Shown here one piece after another: positions 50,745 through 62,100 of a stretch of 64,000 nt of DNA. The notes beneath the pieces were generated by a model that had not been told where the DNA came from, searched no databases, and was given only the letters and a program-made list of their open reading frames with translations. A program made the translations under genes and the position numbers. The first letter of the stretch is position 1. Each line of letters opens with the position of its first letter. Source of the stretch: Tritrichomonas foetus (lineage: Eukaryota > Parabasalia > Tritrichomonadida > Tritrichomonadidae); the NCBI GenBank assembly GCA_001839685.1, contig MLAK01001015.1:89448-153447 (forward strand). The letters are read 5' to 3'.

Positions 50745-51715
50745 TATCACTTGATTTGATCAAAATTTGAGGGAATACAAAACTCTGAATTCCAAAGTTT
50801 GACATTATTGAAATTTGAATTGAAAAAAGATTGTTTTGCCATATTAAATTTTCCCTCATAATTAAAATATGACTAATTGAAAAAGTTATTATCATTCATG
50901 GAAAAGTTGTTCTCAAGTTTTTTACTTTTGAATGAAAATTATTTTCGATTTGGAATGCAATGGTATTTAGTTGATAGATTTCATCCAGAAGAAGATATTT
51001 CTCTGTCTAATTGCTCTCATAACGTAGACTAAAATAGCATATAATAAACAATGATAATTTTCTCATGTTTTGAGTGGCAACAGCCATCAAAATGTGGAAT
51101 ATTTCATTTTCTTAAAAAAGATTAAACAAATTGAATTCCAGAAAATAAGTCATCAAAATTTTTCAAAGAAATTGAACGAATCTGTTTCAAGCTTTTATAT
51201 AGCATTGATAAATAGCGATGGTTAAATGGCAGTAATTTTAGTATATATGTTAACATACAAATGCAAAGAGAGCGAATTAGTGTTTGCTGGCAGAAATCTT
51301 TTGAGAAAGCGGAATAATTCTAATTGAATCGATTGAGTGGTATCATTCAAAATATTTTACAATATTCAATTATGTTAAAAGAAAAATGATAATTTTCTCT
51401 AAGTTTTTTAATCTATTTTTTATTTCAAGGAATAATCACACTATTCTCTAAATTTAGAATCAAATACCAAAAAATCTAAGAAAAAGGAAAAAATTTTCGC
51501 GATATTAACGTTCTACTCAATTTCAAAATATTTTCTGTAGTGAGTTAAAGATAAATACTAAGAAAAATTGAATAATTCTTTGTTTATTCTGTCTCTTTTT
51601 GATTAAATTTTCCTTTCAAAAACTCCTTTTTTTCCCCATTTCTTTTCTCAAATTTGTGAATTTCAATAAATTTCAAACCAAAAAAAGATCTTGTGAGGGA
51701 GGAATTGCAAATTCG
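50745..51715. other. Intergenic, no gene seen
   Basis: About 970 AT-rich bases between divergent genes (E2 minus, sugar transporter plus). No coding or structural feature supported. Confidence 0.5.
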
Positions 51716-52993
51716 ATGAAAGTCAAAAGGGACATTACCTCCCTTTTAGTTATTTTCCTATCCTCGATGTGCTTTGGCATCAATACATCTTTTGGCGGAG
51801 CAGCCTCTTCTTCCATCCAAAACAAATTTCCAGAAATGTCGCAATTCAAAACCGAGTGGGAATGGTTTATTAACGGCCCCAGACTATCAGCGATTTTAGG
51901 TTCGATCGTTTTTTACCCATTAGTCAATATTTTCGGACGGCGAATGTCAATTTCCATATTCGGAATATTAAATGGCGTTTTTTACTTGTCAATCATCGCA
52001 GCAAATGAGAAAATGATGATCTACTTGCTTACTATCAGAATTATTCACGGACTCTTCTAGGGAGTGATGAGCGTCATCACCCTCGTATATCTCTTTGAAT
52101 TGTCTCATTCGAGCATTCACGGTTTTGTCGGCTGCATGCATCAGTTTTTCAATGTATGTGGGCTTGTTCTGACGAATGTATTGTCGGCATTTTTAGATTT
52201 TCGGATAATTTCGATAATCAACGCAATTATTTCTTTTATTTTTTCTGGGCTCGTTTGGGTTACTCGTGATTCGCCTGTTTCTTCGCGCGTTCAAAAACTA
52301 ACTAAACAAAAAACTTTGATGAAAATAACCGATAAGAACTCTCAAAAAGTTAAAAAATCTAAAATTCGAAAATACATCAAAAAGAAAAGAGATCATGATT
52401 TTTATAAGTATACAATTTATGGAATTATTTTATTCGTTTTTCAACAATTAAGTGGTGCAAATGCAATCTTGAGTCATTTAAGTCAAATCATGTCAAACAG
52501 CGGTTTATCAATAAATCCAAATTTACAAAGTGCTCTTGCAAACGGTTCCCAATTGATAGCCATTTTTATTTCTGCTTTGCTTGTAAGTAATATTGGCCAA
52601 AGAGTACTTTGGTGCGTTTCTGCATTTCTTTGTTGCTTGTTTTTAGTTTTGTATTCATTAACAATGAAATATTCATTTCCTTCTTATGCACAAGCTTTGT
52701 TTATTTTTTACTATCGTCTGTGCTTTGGCTTTGGTGTGGGCCCCATGACTTTTGCAACTTGGGTTCAATTGTTTAGTGATAAGACAAGACTTCTTGGTAC
52801 TTCTATAATGATGGCTGGGCACTTTGCAATAAGCTGGGTTGTTGTGTATTGTCATCCAATCATTTCCAAAAAATGTGGTGAGTTTATAATGACATTGATT
52901 TATGCAGTTTTCATGGTTTTATCAATTGTTTTCGGGGCTTGCTGTATACCTGAAAATAAAGTAAAGGATAATGAAGATATGGCATTAATATAA
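51716..52993 (+). pseudogene. MFS sugar transporter interrupted by one in-frame TAG
   Basis: The frame reads through from ATG 51716 to TAA 52993 except for one TAG at 52058-52060. Both halves are the same major facilitator sugar transporter: a first half with 'FGRRMSISIFG' after TM2 and 'IIHGLF' in TM4, a second half with 'QQLSGANAI' in TM7, and about 11-12 membrane segments in all. The TAG falls right after 'RIIHGLF' and before 'GVMSVITLVYL', where relatives keep a residue between the two glycines. A single base change would suffice. The rest shows no other damage, so this is a recent mutation, a sequence error or readthrough. The earlier ATG at 51599 adds an unlikely leader. Confidence 0.7.
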
Positions 52994-53565
52994 TCATCAA
53001 ATATGCATGTTTCATATGTGTATTTATATGTATTGTTTTCTAAAAATTTAGAGTCGAGATTTTTTATTTTGATAGTTTTTATTAGTTTTGTATTTTTCAG
53101 TTGTAATTTTTCTTTTGCCATTTTTCTTTGATTTTTTCTTCTTTTAGACTAACAAGACCGTTATATCATTGGCAGATTTAACTTTTAAGGGTCAACTGCC
53201 AAAAAAATAAACTTTTCAAGTATTTGATAGACATCAGAATTTCAAGTTTGAATAAATGGAGTAGCAGTTTAATTCAAAATAGAACTTTTTCCGAAAAACT
53301 GGTAACCACTATTTATTTCACCCGAAATTGGCCTTTCTTAAATAAAGGGGGATGTGCGAATATCTCAATACTTTCAACTTATTTTTTGCAATTTATAATA
53401 ATTAAACATTTTAAAAATAATTCCATATTAAAATATAAAAAAGAAAAAATATATACAACTCTCATTACTTTACGTAAAATGTCATATTCAATTTCCTTCA
53501 ATTTTTCCACTTGTCCGTTTTTTTCATTCAAACACGAACCTGATTTTTTACATCCAGTTTATTAA

Positions 53566-54938
53566 GGGCATAGTTTAGCAAGAGATGGTTATATTTATAT
53601 TTTGGCCTTAATTTCTCCATGGATGGTCAAACATTCCAATTAAATAGAAAAATGTAATCCCAAAAACCTGTTCGATGTCCTAAATATGATTTTATAGTTT
53701 TATTATAGCTGATAAATCTGAAATATCAGTTAAATGTTATCATCATGAGAAATGAAGATTCCATCATCAATTATTTTTTCGTGGCTGAGAAAGCTCGACG
53801 TCAAGTTGTAGACATCCCTATGAATGATTTAAGTTGCCTGCTAACGATTTTTGATAGATGACGATTATGCCGGAATAAATTTTTTAAAATTGGTTGTTTA
53901 AATATCCCCAACTGGAAGAAATAAATAATTCTTATATTGTTGCTATGTATTTGTATTTGTATTCTAATGGGTAATTAAATTTATTTATTATTATATGCAG
54001 AAAATAAATTGGATAAAGATGTTTTAAACAGTCCATTTTTGGGGCCTCACAAATTAAAAATAATCATTTTCTGAAAAAGTTACCATCAGAAAATTTATAT
54101 TTGAAATATCTTTTGATATCTAATTAATATAGTGTTAATATTGTAATAAGATATATTATATTATTAGTTAATAGCTGCATGAGATGTAAAATAATAATAT
54201 TAATGATTTAAATCAAATTAAATTTATTCATATTTTATTTTCATTCAATTTTTTTTAGTATAGTCATTATCTATCTTTCTGAAATTCACAAGATAATTTG
54301 ATATGTAAAATTTAGGACTTGAAATGTCTGTTACTGGGAAAAATAGGAAACTAATAATTTTTACTAATCATATGATTATTTCATTTACTGGTTAACTCTA
54401 GATGTAGGGATTGGGTTTATAAAGAGATGCTTTCATGTCTAATGGTTTTTTGATTTGTTTTCGCAATGCTTTTCTATATTCGAAGTACTCAGATGAATGA
54501 TAAAAATTTTTTCTTTGAATAGCATTCAATTTTTTCAATCATTTTCTTCTTTTTTTAATGAATCCACTTTTCACTCCAATATAATATGCTGAAAAAAATA
54601 TATCATATAAAACATCAAATATAAAAAGCTATATCAGAATATAATAAAATATTATAGATAAAATAAAAAGATAATTCTATTTTATATATACAAAATATTC
54701 TGTTAATTATTTTGTAAATTGTAAACACTTACAAAAAGTTTCAATTTCCCCAAGCATGTCATCCAAAAGTGTGGAATAAAAACGAAATAAATTATTATTA
54801 TGATTTCATCTTTATTAACTACGTCTATATATTCTTTAAACTAAGTTAACAATTGATTTCATAAATTTTCCCCGAAGATATCGATAAACAACCTATTTCT
54901 CTCAAATAAATATAACCATCTCTTGCTAAACTATGCCC
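53566..54938. mobile_element. Non-autonomous TIR element, copy 2 (1,373 bp, TTAA site)
   Basis: Same 33-base ends and interior as 7394-8767, in the same orientation, with TTAA at 53562-53565 and 54939-54942. The copies differ at about 24 positions, mainly in the last 600 bases. It is nested in the larger 53189-58984 island and cuts a minus-strand coding fragment: codons ending '...PIEKVLEF' at its right edge continue in frame on its left side if one TTAA is kept. Confidence 0.9.
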
Positions 54939-54942
54939 TTAA

Positions 54943-55100
54943 ATTCAAGAACTTTTTCAATAGGAAATACGGTTTCAGGAATTGTTTGTTGAGATTCTTT
55001 AATGGCATTCTTTAATTCTTCAAGCTGTTGCAATCTTTCTTGAAGTTTCTTCAATTTACTGTGATCAATCGAACTCGATGATGAAAGAATAGATGTTAAT
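54943..55100 (-). pseudogene. Coiled-coil gene fragment cut by the nested element
   Basis: Minus strand reads 'SIDHSKLKKLQERLQQLEEL' and continues to 'PETVFPIEKVLEF', then hits the element. Across the element the frame continues about 12 codons and stops near 53510. The upstream side runs into stops. It has clear coding character but no intact gene. Confidence 0.65.
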
Positions 55101-55259
55101 AGAATTGTTGTGGTTGGTTAGTTACGATGGATTTGTCTTAAAGTCAATGAATTTCTACTGATTCAGGGTGACTATGTTTTATGAAGTATGGATAAATATT
55201 ACTACCAGTATAGTATTCAATTGAGTTCACTAGTGTGGATTATGCCTTTATGAAAAATT

Positions 55260-56290
55260 AATTTAAGATTTTGCTAATTAACTCTTTGCAATATTTAATT
55301 GCGAAACTAATATCAGCTTTCAGAATAGAATCTATTATTTTACAGATATATATCACAACATTATATTTGGATTCATTTAAAAGTTTCATACCATCTTCAA
55401 AAACATCAGTTAGGCTTACAAAATTTCCTATGCTATTTACAGCAACAGAAAAGACTTCAAAAAAGTTAGACTTATTAGGCTAATCCAAATTTTGTATACA
55501 AATTTCAAAAATTGGTTGTTGAATCTCCAAATACCAAATTAATTCCTTAAGTTGATTATTAAGTTGCGTTTTTCTAGTTAAAATTTCGAAATTTTTATTG
55601 TATTCAAGCATATAGCATTCGTTATTTGTAAAGAATAAGATCTTGCGTTCAGCACAGTGATTAAAAATTAAATGAAATTATACAATTTTTTCCTTTTTCA
55701 GATATAATTTTATTCAAGTAAGTTCTGTTAATTTTCCAACATAATTTTCTAAAATTGTAGCATCAAAGCAACTATTTAAAAAAGGCAAGATTTTAGAAGT
55801 AATTTCTTGATCTTCTCTCGAATAGTTATTTAGAATTTCATATAAAAATTCAACATTTTCAATTTCATCTGTATTTTGAGTGTAAACTTGCACAAATTCC
55901 ATTGTCAAGTAAAGTTAAATTTGGAATTAAATAAATGTTATCTTTATATAAAGATAATGAATTTGCTTTATAATTAAACTAGTTGGTATTTCACTAAGTT
56001 GCGCATTTCCAACTGCTTTAATATGATGTACATTGGTGAATTTTATACTATTATGTTCAATGCAATTAAATTTTCAAATTTATTCAGTTATGACGTGCAT
56101 AACCCAAATTCAGCAAGATCTATACCATTTTCTTTCTGTTTAATGATTTTCTTGATAATTAATAAAGATTTAGCAGCAGAATTTTCAAGCTTCTTAAAAA
56201 TTTATAGATTCATAAATATATTTTGTTAAAGCTTCTAAAGAAACGTGCATTTGTGTAAACAACTGTAAAATATTAATTACAATGAATTTT
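55260..56290 (-). pseudogene. Decayed alpha-solenoid (ARM-like) gene remnants
   Basis: Several minus-strand stretches are coding-like and helical: 'SNFFEVFSVAVNSIGNFVSL' (around 55480-55400), 'LTRKTQLNNQLKELIWYLEI' (around 55600-55500), 'QVYTQNTDEIENVEFLYEIL' (55900-55714) and 'AAKSLLIIKKIIKQKENGID' (around 56190-56100). They lie in different frames, separated by stops. Composition resembles the ARM-like genes elsewhere in the window. This is a broken gene or several pieces; no intact product. Confidence 0.6.
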
Positions 56291-56299
56291 GAATAATAT

Positions 56300-57440
56300 T
56301 CATTTTGAATTTGACAATAAATTTGAAAAACGAAGGAAGATTGTCAGTTGGAAAACTTGGAATTTGATTATAAATTTCGTATGTTTCATTAGAAGTGCGA
56401 CTATTGGACGTGTCACTGAATTTGCTTTCATGCGTTCGAAGCTCTTCTTTGAGATGTTTAATCTTTTCTGATTAATCATTGTCTTCAACTTGGTATTAAT
56501 TCAAATTTTCGGTAAATTACAACTTTTAAAAGCTATTTCGATCTTCAATTTCTTCAATTCATGTGTAATACATTGAATGGCAGACATATCAATGATATTG
56601 CTTCTTGGAGTGGTTTGTAATGTTGAAGATGATAATAATGGTTGCTTTTCTTGAAGCTTTGAGGGTTCTTCTTTGATTTCATCTATTAATAATTGAAGAG
56701 GAGAATCTTTTTCAATCAACTTCACCTGTAGATGATAATTAACAAATTGGAATATTAAATGGTGTAGCAATTTTTTAATTTATTTCTTGAAATTGCGAAG
56801 ACATATGTTTTCGTATGCTTGCTTCTTGAGTTCATGTTTAATGCATTTAATGCAACTTCAATTTCAATCATCATTTGTTCTAATTCATCAAAAGTCTGTT
56901 TAACGCGTTTATGAAGCTTTTCAATTGGTTTCATTTTATCTGCTAAGTTTCTTTGAAGATCCGTATCTGTCTTTTCGAGATGTTTCAATGTTGAATCCAT
57001 CTTGAACAAGAATTGGAATCCTTTCAGTTGTCTTTCACCTGATTTACTCATTGCAGTTTGTTCAGATGATTGTTTATTATCATTGAATGACTCAAATGTT
57101 TCTACAATATCTTTAATATTTTTGATCTCATTCTTCAAGGAAATGATTGTAGATGTAGATTTATTGTTTTGTTCTTCGACATGAGCAATTTCTTCTTCAA
57201 TGGAATCAAAAGGTAAATGAATTTTCAGAACCTGTTTCAATTTGCTCTTGTTCCTCACTAGTAATAGGCCCAGATAGTGAAAATATAGATGAGAATGGGG
57301 ATGAAATTGATTTATCCTTGTGAACATCTTCTTATGTACATACTGACGATAATTTTCATTTATTTCACATAAGGCTTGAACAATAACTGGAGATAGTCCT
57401 TGTGACTTGGCGAAATCATGAATGTTTAGAATTTTTCCTT
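56300..57440 (-). pseudogene. Broken coiled-coil gene
   Basis: A frame of about 220 codons from near 57420 to 56755 reads 'ILNIHDFAKSQGLSPVIVQA', then heptad-like helix ('EEEIAHVEEQNNKSTSTIIS', 'LHKRVKQTFDELEQMMIEIE'), then ends. A second, differently phased frame (56770-56501, 'IDEIKEEPSKLQEKQPLLSS') and a third (56488-56300) continue the same style. These look like one gene broken by frameshifts. I do not recognise the family. Confidence 0.6.
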
Positions 57441-57472
57441 CTTTGGTTTCTGAAGAGAAAATGCTTAAGTAT

Positions 57473-58085
57473 TTAAGTATTTATATCACTTAAGTGAATT
57501 AGCAATATGAGTGAGAACCTGTGGTGAAAATAGGATGGATTGTCAATAAAAGCATTGTGATTCTTGTAGTCTGGATCGACTTCTGGTAAGAAAACGTTTA
57601 TTTCTGTAATACATGGAGAATCATCAAATGTGTTGGATCTCAACATGAGGTGATTTAATGTAGCTGTGTGTCTATTCAATTGATGTTAGTGTTCATGTAT
57701 TATGTCTGATTGATAGTGAAGTAACAATAAAATTATTTTGAGAAGAAACAATTTGGCTTAATACGCTATTATTGAGATAGTAATATCTGGACCTGATTCT
57801 TTTATATGTTCTTACTTTTAATAGTATATGGAAATTCTTAAAGTTGAGTTGAGTTATTATTTACAATAATAACGTATTAAGCCAAATTGTTTCATGAATA
57901 ATATCAGCAAGGGAACTTTCTTTATTTTCCTGAAGAACACATTCATAGTTTGACTTAGATGATTTGGTTGATTTAGTAGATTACGAGGACTTATTGATTT
58001 CTTATCACTTGGTTCAGCAAGATAGCTATCACGTGTTTCAGAATCTGGAAGTTTTTCGTGAACTTCAATTCCTTTCCTTGCTCAA
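57473..58085 (-). pseudogene. Upstream coding fragments of the decayed region
   Basis: Two minus-strand stretches are coding-like: 'IEVHEKLPDSETRDSYLAEP' around 58080-57990 and 'ITEINVFLPEVDPDYKNHNA' in the frame 57679-57473. They are separated by stops and lie just before the coiled-coil fragment, consistent with its 5' part. The gap at 58142 may hide more. Confidence 0.5.
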
Positions 58086-58141
58086 GAACACTTCTTTGTT
58101 TGTTTCTTCTTTTATTTTCTGTTTATTTTAATTTTTATTCT

Positions 58142-58418
58142 NNNNNNNNNNNNNNNNNNNNNNNNNNNNNNNNNNNNNNNNNNNNNNNNNNNNNNNNNNN
58201 NNNNNNNNNNNNNNNNNNNNNNNNNNNNNNNNNNNNNNNNNNNNNNNNNNNNNNNNNNNNNNNNNNNNNNNNNNNNNNNNNNNNNNNNNNNNNNNNNNNN
58301 NNNNNNNNNNNNNNNNNNNNNNNNNNNNNNNNNNNNNNNNNNNNNNNNNNNNNNNNNNNNNNNNNNNNNNNNNNNNNNNNNNNNNNNNNNNNNNNNNNNN
58401 NNNNNNNNNNNNNNNNNN
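58142..58418. other. Assembly gap (277 N) in T-rich tandem repeat
   Basis: Both sides carry variants of 'TGTTTGTTTCTTCTTTTATT', so the gap was probably caused by an unresolved tandem array. The true length is unknown, and frames drawn through the Ns are not real. Confidence 0.95.
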
Positions 58419-59141
58419 TTTCTTCTTTTTATTTTATGTTTGTTTCTTCTTTTATTCGTTGTTTGTTTTATCATTTCTTAGTTGTTTATTTTAATTTCTG
58501 TTCGTTTCTTCTTTTCGAAAATAAATATTTTTTGTAGAATGTAATGTTGATCTTTGGTATGCGCGATTTCTGCTGTGAATGGAAAATAAACAAATAGACT
58601 TTGAATTTGATTCAGTAAATTTGAAAATACAAGTTTCTATATTTTGAAGATTTGGCATCAAAAAGTGAAATAACTTGGATTAAGAGAAGTAAATATGCGC
58701 GATAAAGGAAATGTGGATTGCCAGAAGGAAGTTTGTACGAGAAAAGAATGTGGATGATCGAATTGTTATTTTTTGCCTCAAAAATTCTGAGAGTAGAAAC
58801 TTTTTGTAATAAATATATAGTAATCATAATCTACATTTTTTTATTATTAATTCTTTTTTCTGATTGAAAATAATTATGAAATTCATGATATCAAGCTATC
58901 ATGTGATGTTCTTTTATTTTTTTGTATTGGTCAAAATTTGAATGTATATGGTCAAAATAAATATAAACGTATGGCAGTTGACCCTTAATATTAGAATAAT
59001 ATAATTTCTATTTTATGATTGATTTTATCGGCTAAAAAGCCCATCGTGAAACAAAAATAAAGACATTTTTAATTAACATCGATCTTTATTTCAAAAAGCA
59101 ATATATTCACATATTTAATCATTATTTAACAATCACAAAAC

Positions 59142-62100
59142 TCATTTTGTTGCTTCACGTTTCTTTCCTGTAACCAAATAAGTTGTAACAGCACCATTCT
59201 TAACTTCGATTTGACCTCTTTCCTTAACAATGAATGAATCTCCATAAATGAGTTCATACACAAGTATCGAAATATGAACCTGCATTGGAACACCATGATG
59301 CTCCATCTGTTGGGCCATATTAATTGCTGGTCCAAGAATTTCGAATGTTGGCTTACCAACACCTAAAACACCAGCAACAATTGGACCGCCAGTATTAATT
59401 CCAACTCTAATTCTCAAGTTTTCGCTTTGGCTTTCATTAATCTTTTTAATACCTTCAATTGCTTCAAGTCCAAATTCGACCACTTCTTTAGCATGAACAG
59501 CTGGTTGATTAACATCTGAAAAGATACCACCAGCAGCCATATAACAGTCACCGATGCATTTAATCTTAGTCATTGTAATATGTGTTGCAACAAGTGCATC
59601 AAATTCCTTGAAAAGTGCATTTAATGTTGACATAACTTTTGTTGCAGTGTTTGAACCACACCATGGAGTAAACTCGACAATATCAATAAAAGTAATCGTT
59701 GCTGATTGAACGGCAAACGAGATGTTTGTTTCACCATTTTGCACACGCTTCACAAGGCTTGATGGAAGAATGGATGAAAGTAAACGATCACTCTTCGCTC
59801 TTTCTTCAGCAATTAAGGTATTATGTGTTACAATTTGTGAATCATCACGAATTGTAACTACCACATTCTTCGATGTAATGGTTACAGTGAAAATAAGATG
59901 AATTGTAGAACCACTTACTGGGCCAATATATTGACCGGAAGCTTGAGAAGTTGGTTCTAAATTATCATCTTGTTGCTTCTTGTTATTTTCATTTACAGTG
60001 GAATGGAAAAGTTTATCTTCAAGGTTTGGAATATTCACGAATGTTTTATTTAATAATTCTTTAAGATCAGTAAATTGTTCAATTTCTTCTTCAATTTCTA
60101 ACATTCGTTTAAATGCTTTATTGGTTGAAATAATTTGGAACTTTTCATTTGCACAAATAACACCATCAGGAAGTGAATCAACAACAGCTTCAAAGAATTC
60201 AGTATCTCTGTTTGTTGAATCTTTAGAATGATCTTTAAAGTCACCATTTAATGTTGCCTGAATCTTATGTGTTTGCGTAATAACTGCTGCTGGACATTGC
60301 AGAAGGAGCTCTAAAGCAAATTTAAGATCACTTTCTGTTTTGTTTAATCTTGAATAGATAATGGCCATGAATACAAAAGCAAATATAATCAAAATCACAA
60401 TAATGATAACTGCATTAGGAATTGATGCATTCATATCAGATCGAATTTGTGGTGAAATACTATTAAACATATTATAGAAGAAGCTATCATATAGAAGTGA
60501 ACTTGCAAGATACCATATTAAGTTCATATGCTCATCTCTTAGGTCGTAGAATGTTTTATTATGCATTTCATATGGACGTAACCAAGTCTTCAGTTGTACA
60601 GCAATAAATGGAATATCAAGAGCAATTGGAATACACTCAATAATCCTTCGAGTATTAGTGGTAACTTTATTACCAGTTTGACATTGAATCACTTTCTTTG
60701 CATTTGCAACACCTTCAGTAAATCCACTAAATGGCATAGTATCATTTACTCCATATCGTGAATATCCATAATATGTTTGGAATTTTGAAAATCTTTCATT
60801 GAATCGTTTCAATATATAATATGGATCTGGATCAACTTCATTGTAACCAGCAAGTGAAACAACAATACTATAGGTTGATAAGAAAGATCCCATCATATAT
60901 CCATAGCTGCCAAGTAAAAAGTCTAAGTGTGGCGAATTAGTGACTAATAAACTTCCTTCTTCTGAATAAAGTTTACATAAAACTGCATAACTTCCAATAG
61001 TCATTCCCATTATGAATACTGAACAAATAATTAATGAAATTTGGCCACCAACATGAACACTAGTTGATTCACCAGCACTAGCGAAAACTTTAAGAATATT
61101 TTCTTCTTGTTTACTTAATTCCGAATCTAATTCAGTTGATCTACTTCCCTCAGTAGTATCTTTCTTTAAGACACGAAGTGATTCTACAATAGATGAAACT
61201 ACGTTCTTTGGAAGTGCAGTGAGACAACGATAAACTTCTTTTTTGTTTGATTGAATCATTGAGAACTCAACTGACATAATAATAATTAAATATATAGCAA
61301 CAACAACGATGGCGATACATTCAATAAAAATCAGAATTTTTTGTAAGGTTTCATTGAATTCAGTAAAATATTCACGAAGAGTCCTTAAAGCTGTTGTTGC
61401 TGCTTGTGCAACCCTTTCACAATTATTATTAGGATTCAAAAATTCTGTTGTAAGCATAACTGATTGATCAATATCACTTTCATCCCGTTCAAGAAGATGC
61501 GTGACTTGAATCGAGAAATCAAGCATAATATCTTGTAAAGACATATTATATGATGTTGAATCATTTAACGATGTATAAACAGTATAAGCAATTGATTCAG
61601 AGAAACAATAATATCTTGCTTCATCAATATCTTCGTCTTGTTTCTTAAAGGCTCTTAAAGAATTCAATCCTTCAACAGCTGTTGTCACTTTCGTGAGAAG
61701 AAATTCCAATTGCTCCCTAGTTTCATTATAACCACCTAAAGCTTGAGGGAAGAAACCTTCGGTGTCAACCATCGTCGTTAGATATTCGCCAGGTACTTTA
61801 TTTCCTTTTTCATCTAAATATGGTAAATGCTCAAGGACATAACGAATTTCAAACACAGATATTTGGAAAGCTAAACTTCTCATTAAGCTAAGAGAGAATA
61901 AATAGTCAAGTGGCTCAGATATATCTTTCACGAAAATAGATGCATAAACAAGCATTGCAATAGATGGTAAAATGAGGAGAATTAAAATATTCAAGAAAGT
62001 ACAAATCTTACTGAATTTGATTCCAGGAATAACTAATTGATCAATAGATTTCTTAATTACAGAAGTTTGTTCCATTGTTAAGTTTAGAGAAGCTTCTTCA

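Larger units (their letters stand above)
53189..58984. mobile_element. Candidate TTAAGGG-ended element (5.8 kb) carrying gene debris
   Basis: The two ends are inverted copies of TTAAGGGTCAACTGCCA (53185-53201 and 58972-58988), a 17-base perfect match if TTAA is counted. TTAA flanks both ends as a likely target duplication, giving a 13-base terminal repeat. 'GGTCAAA' recurs just inside the right end. Between them are only broken minus-strand fragments, one intact nested element (53566-54938), an assembly gap and tandem T-rich sequence. Without the nested element the body is about 4.4 kb. I see no transposase. Gene capture by such an element is possible but inferred. A short terminal repeat could arise by chance, so confidence is moderate. 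Confidence 0.5.

Noticed and set aside
53224..53565. 113-codon plus-strand frame at the left end of the large element
   Set aside because: Antisense to coding-like debris and ends at the nested element; no recognisable domain, so not a transposase.
58058..58537. Frames read through the assembly gap
   Set aside because: They consist mainly of Ns and T-rich repeat; no real coding content.
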